64,000 nt of DNA from Paenibacillus caseinilyticus. GTDB taxonomy: Bacteria > Bacillota > Bacilli > Paenibacillales > NBRC-103111. This document shows positions 43,180 to 51,264 of the stretch, piece by piece (position 1 is the first letter of the stretch; the number at the start of each line of letters is the position of its first letter). A program made the translations under genes and the position numbers. The DNA is taken from positions 1-64,000 of the forward strand of contig NZ_JAQAGY010000016.1 of NCBI RefSeq assembly GCF_027533645.1, written 5' to 3'. The notes beneath the pieces were generated by a model. It saw only the letters and a list, made by a program, of their open reading frames with translations. It did not search any database and had not been told where the DNA came from.

Positions 43180-46100
43180 ATGACAGAGGAACGTATCAAC
43201 ACATTCGAAGCATGGGAAGGCCGGGCAGCAGCCCTGTCCGGTTCGAAGCGAGATCTGGCGCTTGCCATCATCGCCGAAGTGAAGCGGACAGGCTATACGG
43301 GCCATGATTATCTGAACGACGCGAAAGAAGCGCTGCAAGCTTTGGCAGAGGGGGACGGCAGCCGGCTGCTTGACCCCTTGATAGAGCTGGCGGGGGAGCT
43401 GCTCGGTTCCTACGAAAGAGACGTGATGGCTTATATCCTGGCCCACCAGGCGGAATATCCCTACACGGTGGGGTATTACAGGAGGCCGCTGCGCACCACC
43501 GAGATCGGAGTGCATAGGGATGGCGCGATCCAAAAGCTGGTTGACCTGGCGAAGCTGCATCACAAGGGGTTCCGTATCCTGGATTATTTGACGGCGCCCT
43601 CCGAGGAGCTGCACCGCCATGGTGTCATCAGCGACATTCTCGCTTATGAGCTGGACCGCGGGAATGATCAAGTGCTGGCGGCCGTCAAAGACATCCTCTT
43701 CGGGGATAACAACACGGCGCTGCTCAACCGGCGGATGATCAAAGGCCTCTTCCTCTGCCATCTCCCGGAGGCTTATCAAATGATGGGTGACATGCTGATC
43801 GCCGCCAGGCTCCAGGAGGGTCTGAGACAGAGCATCGTGGAGACGATGGACGAGGGCACACTGGATGCGATGGTGTACATGCTGGACATCATCGTGAAGA
43901 ACGACTTTGGCCGGTTCAGCTCTGTGGAGAGGGCGTTCAATGTGTGGACCGGGCTTGGGCTCGGGTCGGCACAGAGCCGGGTGCTCAAGCTCAGCCTGGA
44001 GTATGCTCGGCAGTGCCTGGCCGACGAGGAGCTGTGCGAAGCGTGGTCCCGGAGCAGCGACGTCCTGAAGCTGTATATCAGTTTGTGGGCCACGGGGATG
44101 CGCGACGAAGCGAAGATTCCGGAGCGGATTCACTGGATCTTGAACCAGGGGGAAGTGTACCAGAAGGCCGCCGCCCTGTATTACTTGGACCAGAGCCAGA
44201 ACAACGAATTGAAATATGAGGTGGCCCGGCATCATCTGGATGAGACCGATCCGGAGCTTCAGGCGCTGCTCATTACCAATTACGCCTTCCGGGTCCGATT
44301 CTGGGGGGAAGAAGGACATCCGATGGAGTTCGAGCGTACGCCGAGCTTGGAAGATGCGGAGGAGCGCAGGAGGCAGTTCGGCCTGCTGAAATCGATGCTG
44401 CTCGCTATGCCGCAGAAGGAGATGAACTTCCCTTCGCGCGTGTTCGAGTGGCTGTGGGTCGTTCATTCCACCGATGACATCGCGAGGAAGCTGATGTATC
44501 TCGCCGCCTATGCCCTCGAGACCGAATTCGTCGAGCAGCTCATAGCACTCCAAGATCAGGTTAGTCCCGATGTCCGCGATGATGTGTTGAAGCACTTGGT
44601 CAAGGACTTCACCCAGCCCGTTCAGCGGGCGTTCGTCTTCGAATGCTTGGCCGACAAGAGCATGACCATCCGGGAAACGGCGCTTGCCAAACTCAAGAAG
44701 ATGAAGCTCGCGCCCTCCGAAGTGGAGATCGTGGAGGGAATTCTGAAGCTGAAGACAGGAGCGCTCCGGCAGAGCGCAATCACGATTCTGCTGGGGCTTG
44801 AGCCGTATGAGCTGCGGGAATCCCTTGAACGGCTTCTTGGCAGCGGCCAGGAGCTGCAGCGGCTCGGGGGGCTTGAAGTGCTCTGTCAGGTGAAGGAGGA
44901 CAAGGAGCGCCTGGGCTCATTCGGAGACATGGCTACTCTGACTGCCCTGGTGCAGCAGCCGACGAAGAAGGAACGCACGCTGCTGGGGCGGCTGAGCCAG
45001 CAGGAAGAGCATGGGCTGCGCGACGGCTTTGGGTTATTCGACCCGGCCGCCGACCGGGAGCTGAAGCCGATGCCCCCTTGCCCGGACACCGGCGTCCGTT
45101 CGTTCTTCACTCTGTCCGCCGAGCGGATTAAGGCATTCCTCGGGGCCTTGTCCGAGCTTGTTCATGAGCACAGGGAGCACGAGTACGAGGTATCCTGGTA
45201 TTCGGGGGGCAAGGAGTCGGTACTGGTTGGCACCAAACTGTCCCACAAGCGGTATTTCCATGACATGCAGGAGGGGGAGAAGCGGATGGACGGCTACCCC
45301 CTTGCCGACGTATGGAACGGCTATTTGGCCGGGAGCGGCTTCGGGGCCGAAGAACTCCTTCAGACCGCTTTTTACTGCCGGCACCATGATGACTTGTACC
45401 GGTATTATACGGGCAGCCTGGAATATTGGAGAGAGGACCGCTATAAGGATATCGATACGTGGGGCAAGCCCCTCATGGCCGAGCTCTACCCGGTGGATAC
45501 GCTGGTTGAGATGCATGCTTATCTGGAGAAGCTCGCGTACGCTCCCCAGGTGCTTGAGCTGCTGGAGGTTTATGTGGAGGACAGCGAGGCGGCGGCGCGG
45601 TTCGCTTGGGCTGGTCAAGTGATGAATCCGATCGTCCGCCGCTTGGAGGAGGAAGCAGGCCGTATTCCTGAGGACCAGGGGTACACCCTGCAGCTGTTCG
45701 CTTATCCTTGGCTTGGCTGGCTTCGCCAGACAGCCTCAAGCGATGCCTCCTTTGCGGAATACTTTGCCTACGGCTTCAATCTGTATGCTCTCTCGGGCTA
45801 CTATGCCTTCCAGCCGGATACCGAAGAGCTCGCCCGGGCCTATGAGCTGGGTCTGGTCAGCGAGGAAGAGATATACCAAGAGTGCATGATCCGCAAGGGC
45901 AGCGGGCGGCGGATTGGGGACCTGACGGAACCGAAGCTGGACATCGTACAGAAGTATCCGTCGCTGGCCCCGCTGAAGGAGCGGATGGTCCGGAGAATTC
46001 TGGATATCGAGCTCAACCGGGGAGACCTGGCGACCGAGGTGACAGGGCTCGCGCTGAGTATCCGGTATATGGAGGGCATGGACGACTTTGTGGCCCTTCT

Positions 46101-48087
46101 CTCGAGACTGGACCGGGAGTCCTTCATCCGAGGGTACATCTACGGCGGCGGGGAGAAGACCACCAGGAAGGAAAGTTTCTCTTATTTGCTGCGCATCTGC
46201 CACCCGAAGGAAGGGGAGGACGAACAGCACCTTCGGGAGAAGCTACAAGGCCGCGGAATCACCGAGAAACGGCTGCTGGAGGCGGCCATGTATGCGCCGC
46301 AGTGGCTCGATATCGTGGCGAAGCACCTGAAGTGGGAAGGGCTGCGCAGCGCCGCCTGGTATTTCCATGCGCATATCAACGAGACGTTCTCGGCAGAGAA
46401 AGAAACGATAGTGGCGCATTATTCCCCTATTGCCTCCCAGGATTTCAATGACGGGGCGTTCGATGTGGAGTGGTTCAAAGAAGCCTACCGCGAGCTCGGC
46501 GGGGAGCGCTTCGGTATTCTGTACGACTGCGCGAAGTATATCTCGGCGGGCGCCAATCACCGGAGGTCGCAGCTGTTCGCCGATGCGGTGCTGGGCCGCC
46601 TGGATGCAGGCGAGATGAGGGAGTCTGCGTTGTCCAAGCGCAACAAGGACCATCTGCTCTGCTACAGCCTGATCCCTCTGGGAGACTCCCCTGAGCGCGA
46701 GGGAGAGCTGCTGCGCCGGTATGAACTCATTCATCATTTCCTGAAGGAGAGCAAGAAGTTCGGAGCGCAGCGGCGGGCGAGCGAAACTAAGGCCGGCGGG
46801 ATCGCGCTGGACAATCTGGCGAGGAATGCGGGATACCCGGACGTCATCCGGATGACCTGGGATCTCGAAGCCAAGAAAATTCAGGAGATGCTGCAGGATC
46901 TGGAGCCGCAGCCGCTGGACGACTTGACGGTCCGGATAGCCATTGACGATGAAGGCACAGCCGAGCTCGAGGTGACCAGCAAAGGCAAGGTGCTGAAGTC
47001 GGTCCCGGCGAAGTATAAAAAGCATGAGCGGATCCTGGAGCTGAGGGAGAAAGCGGCCGAGCTCCGCAGCCAGTACAAGCGGGCGAAGGAGGAGCTGGAG
47101 CGTTCGATGACCGCCGGAAGTACGTTCACGGGAGCCGAACTCGCAGGCCTCATGACAAGCCCCGTGATTGCCCCGATGCTCCGGGCCCTGGTGTTCGAAG
47201 CGGGCGGCCGGCTCGGATTCTACGGAGAGGGTCTGCTGGAGGATCCGCAGGGAGTGAAGCATGAGATCGCCGCACAAGACGAGCTGCGGATCGCCCACCC
47301 GGTTCATCTGCTGGAGAGCGGGTCCTGGAGCACGTATCAGAAGCATCTCTTCGACCGGGAGATCCGCCAGCCGTTCAAGCAGGTATTCCGGGAATTGTAT
47401 GTGCCGAATCCGGATGAACTGGCGGCAGGCACGCTCTCCCGCCGGTATGCCGGGCACCAGATCCAGCCCCGGAAGGCCGCCGCGCTCTTGAAGTCCCGGT
47501 TGTGGACGGCAAGCTACGAAGAAGGCCTGCAGAAGGTGTACTATAAGGAGAACATCATCGCCCGGGTCTACGCGCTGGCCGATTGGTTCTCTCCTTCCGA
47601 GGTGGAGAGCCCGACGCTTGAGACCGTCGGATTCTTCCATCGCCGGACCTATGAGCCGCTCGATATCGCCAGCATCCCTCCGCTGATTTTCTCGGAGGTC
47701 ATGAGGGATGTGGACCTAGTGGTCAGTGTGGCCCATGCCGGCTCTGTCGATCCGGAAGCTAGCCTCACGACCATTGAACTTCGGAGGGTCATCGCGGCCG
47801 AGTCGCTGCGTCTGCTCAAGATCAAGAATGTCCGGCTGGAGGGCAACTTTGCGTTGATTGCGGGGAGCCTCGGGGAGTACAGCGTGCATCTCGGCAGCGG
47901 GATGGCTTACAAGCAGGCTTCGGGAGCCCTCTATATCATCCCGGTTCATGCCCAGCACCGGGGCCGGATCTTCCTGCCGTTCATGGATGAAGATCCGAAG
48001 ACGGCCGAGATCTTGTCCAAGATTACGATGCTCGCGCAAGATACCAAGCTGAAAGATCCGAGCATTCTCGCGCAGATTTCTTCGTAA
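43180..48087 (+). CDS. Giant DUF4132 protein
   Basis: A 1,635-residue soluble protein. Residues 1-950 are helical and repeat-like (HEAT-type, e.g. KSMTIRETALAKLKKMKLAP). Residues ~1265-1480 carry the DUF4132 region: GKVLKSVPAKYKK, an RSQYKRAKEELERSM helix, PMLRALVFEAGG, and HPVHLLESGSWSTYQKHLF followed by REIRQPFKQVFRELY. The C-terminus has the module often seen behind DUF4132 (RIFLPFMDEDPKTAEILSKI, then KLKDPSILAQI). E. coli YehI and MolR share DUF4132 and sit near MoxR-type AAA+ and vWA genes; none are visible here. No WGR domain is seen. The function is unknown. GGGG-AG precedes ATG 43180, and a terminator follows. Confidence 0.85.
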   Translation: MTEERINTFEAWEGRAAALSGSKRDLALAIIAEVKRTGYTGHDYLNDAKEALQALAEGDGSRLLDPLIELAGELLGSYERDVMAYILAHQAEYPYTVGYYRRPLRTTEIGVHRDGAIQKLVDLAKLHHKGFRILDYLTAPSEELHRHGVISDILAYELDRGNDQVLAAVKDILFGDNNTALLNRRMIKGLFLCHLPEAYQMMGDMLIAARLQEGLRQSIVETMDEGTLDAMVYMLDIIVKNDFGRFSSVERAFNVWTGLGLGSAQSRVLKLSLEYARQCLADEELCEAWSRSSDVLKLYISLWATGMRDEAKIPERIHWILNQGEVYQKAAALYYLDQSQNNELKYEVARHHLDETDPELQALLITNYAFRVRFWGEEGHPMEFERTPSLEDAEERRRQFGLLKSMLLAMPQKEMNFPSRVFEWLWVVHSTDDIARKLMYLAAYALETEFVEQLIALQDQVSPDVRDDVLKHLVKDFTQPVQRAFVFECLADKSMTIRETALAKLKKMKLAPSEVEIVEGILKLKTGALRQSAITILLGLEPYELRESLERLLGSGQELQRLGGLEVLCQVKEDKERLGSFGDMATLTALVQQPTKKERTLLGRLSQQEEHGLRDGFGLFDPAADRELKPMPPCPDTGVRSFFTLSAERIKAFLGALSELVHEHREHEYEVSWYSGGKESVLVGTKLSHKRYFHDMQEGEKRMDGYPLADVWNGYLAGSGFGAEELLQTAFYCRHHDDLYRYYTGSLEYWREDRYKDIDTWGKPLMAELYPVDTLVEMHAYLEKLAYAPQVLELLEVYVEDSEAAARFAWAGQVMNPIVRRLEEEAGRIPEDQGYTLQLFAYPWLGWLRQTASSDASFAEYFAYGFNLYALSGYYAFQPDTEELARAYELGLVSEEEIYQECMIRKGSGRRIGDLTEPKLDIVQKYPSLAPLKERMVRRILDIELNRGDLATEVTGLALSIRYMEGMDDFVALLSRLDRESFIRGYIYGGGEKTTRKESFSYLLRICHPKEGEDEQHLREKLQGRGITEKRLLEAAMYAPQWLDIVAKHLKWEGLRSAAWYFHAHINETFSAEKETIVAHYSPIASQDFNDGAFDVEWFKEAYRELGGERFGILYDCAKYISAGANHRRSQLFADAVLGRLDAGEMRESALSKRNKDHLLCYSLIPLGDSPEREGELLRRYELIHHFLKESKKFGAQRRASETKAGGIALDNLARNAGYPDVIRMTWDLEAKKIQEMLQDLEPQPLDDLTVRIAIDDEGTAELEVTSKGKVLKSVPAKYKKHERILELREKAAELRSQYKRAKEELERSMTAGSTFTGAELAGLMTSPVIAPMLRALVFEAGGRLGFYGEGLLEDPQGVKHEIAAQDELRIAHPVHLLESGSWSTYQKHLFDREIRQPFKQVFRELYVPNPDELAAGTLSRRYAGHQIQPRKAAALLKSRLWTASYEEGLQKVYYKENIIARVYALADWFSPSEVESPTLETVGFFHRRTYEPLDIASIPPLIFSEVMRDVDLVVSVAHAGSVDPEASLTTIELRRVIAAESLRLLKIKNVRLEGNFALIAGSLGEYSVHLGSGMAYKQASGALYIIPVHAQHRGRIFLPFMDEDPKTAEILSKITMLAQDTKLKDPSILAQISS

Positions 48088-48129
48088 GACAGTGTAAGTT
48101 CAAGTTCATAACCGTATGCAGTCCATCGT

Positions 48130-48169
48130 AACGCCTTCCGCCTGCTCTTGCAGGGGAAGGCGTTTTTTT
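48130..48169 (+). terminator. Rho-independent terminator preceding repeat copy B
   Basis: AACGCCTTCC pairs with GGAAGGCGTT, with an inner CCTG/CAGG stem, then a T7 run. It ends the DUF4132 operon. Confidence 0.9.
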
Positions 48170-48263
48170 AATAGATAAGAATTTATATCTCACCAGGGTT
48201 CGATCCTGTACTCTTATCTATCCCATAAACGCGCATCGTCCTTAAAGGACGATGCGCGTTTAT
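48170..48263 (+). repeat. Dispersed structured repeat, copy B
   Basis: The best-formed copy. ATAGATAAGA pairs perfectly with TCTTATCTAT (10 bp) and encloses a CAGG/CCTG hairpin (48194-48197 with 48205-48208) around GTTCGAT. Then a 17-bp perfect hairpin, 48225-48241 with 48247-48263, has the loop TTAAA. The right part encodes, on the minus strand, the last ~16 residues and stop of the phosphatase gene. Confidence 0.9.
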
Positions 48264-49512
48264 CTTGGTGCCGCAGCACGGCCTCATCGAGCTTCTTCCC
48301 GTCGATGTCGTACGCCTGATAGGTAAGCGTATCACCGCTTATCGTGATGCCGGCGAACATCGGCTTCCCGTTCTGGAAGTGCACCGCATGGTAGAACTGG
48401 TCGTCCTTCTTCTCGTTGAACTTCGTGCCGGAGGCGTTGGTCACGACATAGACTGTGCCTGCACGGTCCACTACCGGCTCGTCCGCGGAGCCGGTGACCT
48501 TGCCGCCACGCAGCGGATAGGAGCGCGAGTACTCGTGGTTGTGGCCCTGCAGCACGAGATCGACCTGGAACTCGTCGAGGACGGGGACCCACTGCTGCGC
48601 CTTCTTGTACGTATTGCCCCCGTAAGCGCCGCGGTGCATGGCGACGATCTTCCACGGCTTGTCGGTCGCCGCCAGATCTCGGCGCAGCCACGCGGTCTGC
48701 CTGTCCGTCTTCGACTCCGTATTGAGGACGGCGATATGGACGGCGCCGTAATCGAACGAGTAGTTCGTCCCGGGAGCCGGGCCGTCCGCCCCGTTCGCAG
48801 GGAGGACGAAGTGGGGGAGCAGCCGCTCCGCCCCGCCGTCGATCTCGTCATGGTTGCCGGTGACCGGCATGAGCGGGACCCGCCGCATCCACCGCTGCGC
48901 CTTCCCGAAGAACTGGTCCCAGGCCGCTTCATCCCCGGGATCCTCCGTCAGGTCCCCGTTATGGACGATGAACCGGGCGTCCGGGAATAGGGAGAATGCG
49001 CGGTCCAGCGTCTGGCCCCATACGGCGAAGTCCGCCTCCGTCACCCCTTGGGAATCCGTCACGTTCAGGAACGTGACCTTCTCCGCCCCGTCCGCTTCCG
49101 TCGTGAAGGAGGCGGACTCGCTCCAAGACCCTTCCGCTCCGCTGCCCACCCGGTAGGTGTACGTCGTTCCCGGCTTCAGGCCGGTCACATTCACCTGATG
49201 CGAGCCCTGGGTCTCGCCGTCCGACGTCTTCACCGGTAACGTTACGCCCGTTATGCTCCGTGCGGTGCTGCTCTGCAGCGCATCCTCTTCCGCTCCCTCG
49301 GCGATCCGGACCACGGCCGCGCCGTCCCGATCTGCCGTGTACCAGGCGAACCCCCGGCTAGTCCGGGCGTCTCCGCTGACCGTGGTCACGATGGACTTCG
49401 GCAGGCTTCCGTTCTCCTCGCCTCCTGCCTTCCGCCATTCGATCCCTATCCACACGGCTGCGAGCAGCAGGCCGGTTCCGGCCAGCCACAGCCAATCTCT
49501 GTATCGCTTCAT
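48214..49512 (-). CDS. Membrane-anchored or secreted metallophosphoesterase (purple acid phosphatase-like)
   Basis: A 432-residue phosphatase. The N-terminal segment WLWLAGTGLLLAAVWIGIEW is a signal anchor. A fibronectin-III-like domain follows (VNVTGLKPGTTYTYRVGSG), then the metallophosphoesterase core: NVTDSQG, VHNGDLTED, VTGNHDE, AMHRG and GHNHEYSRSYP. This is the architecture of bacterial PAP-like enzymes. ATG 49512 has AGAGGATA upstream. Four Pho-box repeats lie 70-108 nt upstream, so phosphate starvation should induce it. The C-terminal DKRASSFKDDARLWDR is encoded by repeat copy B and is not part of the normal fold. Confidence 0.9.
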   Translation of the reverse strand: MKRYRDWLWLAGTGLLLAAVWIGIEWRKAGGEENGSLPKSIVTTVSGDARTSRGFAWYTADRDGAAVVRIAEGAEEDALQSSTARSITGVTLPVKTSDGETQGSHQVNVTGLKPGTTYTYRVGSGAEGSWSESASFTTEADGAEKVTFLNVTDSQGVTEADFAVWGQTLDRAFSLFPDARFIVHNGDLTEDPGDEAAWDQFFGKAQRWMRRVPLMPVTGNHDEIDGGAERLLPHFVLPANGADGPAPGTNYSFDYGAVHIAVLNTESKTDRQTAWLRRDLAATDKPWKIVAMHRGAYGGNTYKKAQQWVPVLDEFQVDLVLQGHNHEYSRSYPLRGGKVTGSADEPVVDRAGTVYVVTNASGTKFNEKKDDQFYHAVHFQNGKPMFAGITISGDTLTYQAYDIDGKKLDEAVLRHQDKRASSFKDDARLWDR

Positions 49513-49581
49513 TCGTATCCTCTCCCGTTGTTTGGCTGCAGCCCTTGTCTTGCAGCGACTGCCGTTATGGTGTCTGCCTAT

Positions 49582-49620
49582 TGTAAATCCATTGTAAAGC
49601 CAATGTAAATTCCACGTAAA
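49582..49620 (-). promoter_or_regulatory. Pho box (PhoP-binding repeats)
   Basis: On the minus strand TTTACG, TTTACA, TTTACA and TTTACA occur at exactly 11-bp spacing (ends at 49620, 49609, 49598, 49587). The PhoP consensus in Bacillus is TT(A/C/T)A(C/T)A repeats with 11-bp period. The direction fits activation of the phosphatase gene; the divergent VTC operon lies just beyond. Confidence 0.88.
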
Positions 49621-49773
49621 AAACATTCAGTTAACACTCAGGCTGCGCTAAGGATGAGTTCAGCAGGGGGACTTACAATGGGTTTTGTAAAGGAAAATGT
49701 AAACACGCATTGCGCACAAACAAACGATGCCACACGAAATACGGGGCTGCCTGAGAGAGAAAGAGGTGTACGA

Positions 49774-50511
49774 ATGGAGCTGCAAATCGTAACGAGGGAA
49801 CCGAAAAAGCTGAAGTTCCGTCACGAATTGAAATTTATGATCAACCGCCACCAGCACTACCTCATCAGCCATAAGCTGAAGCATCTGATGAAGCGGGACG
49901 AGCATGCCGGCGCTACGGGGGAGTATCACATCCGCAGCCTGTACTTCGACGACATGCACAATACGGCGCTGCACGAGAAGCTCGGGGGCTTGCGCGACCG
50001 GTACAAGTACCGCATCCGGATCTATAACATTCAGGATCACATCATCCACTTCGAGAAGAAGATCAAGCGGAGCGATTACATCGCGAAGGTCAAAGCTTCC
50101 CTGACCCGGGAGATGTACGAGTCGATAGTGGGCGGGGACTATGAGGTGCTGAACGTGCCGGGGAAGCCATTTCTCACCGAGCTGTATAACGAGATGACCT
50201 ACAAAATGCTGCGTCCGAAGGTCATCGTCGACTACATCCGCGAGCCCTATGTATGCCCTAACGGCAATGTCCGGATCACCTTCGACAAGGAACTGCGCAC
50301 CGGGCTGCATTCCACGGATATCTTCAATAAGCATCTCGATCCCGTCCGCGCGATCGACGAGGACCTGATGATTCTCGAAGTGAAGTTCGACGAGTACATA
50401 CCGGAGTACATCCGGGCGGCCCTCCAGCTGGACGGCCTTCAACGGCAATCCGCATCCAAATATGTCATCTGCAGAAAATTTTTGAAATTCAACACTTGGG
50501 AGGATTATTGA
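49774..50511 (+). CDS. VTC-domain polyphosphate polymerase-like protein
   Basis: A 245-residue soluble triphosphate-tunnel (VTC) domain. Tunnel residues appear in KFRHELKFMI, IRSLYFDDM, RYKYRIRIYN, HFEKKIKRSD, RITFDKELR and ILEVKFDEYIPEYIR. The yeast relative Vtc4 makes polyphosphate from ATP. ATG 49774 has GAGGTG upstream; an in-frame ATG at 49678 with GGGGGA is an alternative that would add 32 residues. It is the first gene of a VTC-DUF4956-CotH operon beside a Pho box. Confidence 0.9.
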   Translation: MELQIVTREPKKLKFRHELKFMINRHQHYLISHKLKHLMKRDEHAGATGEYHIRSLYFDDMHNTALHEKLGGLRDRYKYRIRIYNIQDHIIHFEKKIKRSDYIAKVKASLTREMYESIVGGDYEVLNVPGKPFLTELYNEMTYKMLRPKVIVDYIREPYVCPNGNVRITFDKELRTGLHSTDIFNKHLDPVRAIDEDLMILEVKFDEYIPEYIRAALQLDGLQRQSASKYVICRKFLKFNTWEDY

Positions 50512-50513
50512 TC

Positions 50514-51239
50514 ATGGCAGCTACAACAACGGCAACCGCAGCCGCAGCGTCGACCACCGGGACGACGAATTTTACGGATATTCTCAAGAACTCGGTCGTC
50601 AAAAATTTCGTGTCGGATATCGACCTGACCAAGATGGGCCTGTCGCTGGCCGTCGCCTTCTTCATCGGATTCTTCATCTTCCTGCTCTACAAGCGCGTAT
50701 TCAGCGGCGTATTGTATTCGAAGAGCTTCAACGTCTCGCTCATCGGCATGACGATGGTGACGGCGATGGTCATCATTGCGGTGAACTCGAACCTCGTATT
50801 ATCGCTCGGTATGGTCGGCGCCCTGTCCATCGTCCGTTTTCGGACACCGATCAAGGATCCGACCGACCTCATCTTCCTGTTCTGGGCAGCGGCTGCAGGT
50901 ATCGTAGCGGGTGCGGGCTTCTACTCGCTGGCGATCTTGGGTTCGGCGGTTATCGGGCTGGTGCTGTTCTTCTTCATCAAGCGCACTTCCTTCGAAACCC
51001 CGTATCTTCTGGTCGTCAACTGCGACGGTGACGAGAGCGAGAAGGAAGTGCACAAGCACATGGCACAGACGGTCAAGCGGTTCAATGTCAAGCAGAAGAC
51101 CGTAACGCCGGGCAACATCGAAACCACCCTGGAAATTCGTCTGCGCGACAAGGAAGGCCGGTTCGTGAACGGCATCTCGGCACTGCCGGGCGTAAGGAAT
51201 GCCGTACTGATCTCCTACAGCGGAGACTACGTGTCCTAA
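50514..51239 (+). CDS. DUF4956 membrane protein
   Basis: A 241-residue protein. An Ala/Thr-rich N-terminus (about 20 residues) precedes four membrane spans. The conserved SLGMVGALSIVRFRTPIKDPTDLIFLFWAAAAGI identifies DUF4956. The C-terminal ~85 residues form a cytosolic beta-rich domain ending GVRNAVLISYSGDY. The start overlaps the end of the VTC gene region by 2 nt spacing, with GGGAGGATT upstream of ATG 50514. DUF4956 proteins recur with VTC and CotH genes; their role is unknown. Confidence 0.9.
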   Translation: MAATTTATAAAASTTGTTNFTDILKNSVVKNFVSDIDLTKMGLSLAVAFFIGFFIFLLYKRVFSGVLYSKSFNVSLIGMTMVTAMVIIAVNSNLVLSLGMVGALSIVRFRTPIKDPTDLIFLFWAAAAGIVAGAGFYSLAILGSAVIGLVLFFFIKRTSFETPYLLVVNCDGDESEKEVHKHMAQTVKRFNVKQKTVTPGNIETTLEIRLRDKEGRFVNGISALPGVRNAVLISYSGDYVS

Positions 51240-51264
51240 CCGAGAACGAGAGGAGGATCTCCAG

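Noticed and set aside
43135-47640. Long open frames (465-486 codons) antisense to the DUF4132 gene
   Set aside because: They are Arg/Leu/His-rich shadows without motifs or ribosome binding sites; the plus-strand frame has clear domains throughout.
48190-48210. tRNA-like T-arm (GGTTCGATCC) in the dispersed repeat
   Set aside because: No acceptor, D- or anticodon arm is present, and copy A has lost the GTTCGA sequence; the hairpin is better explained as part of the repeat.
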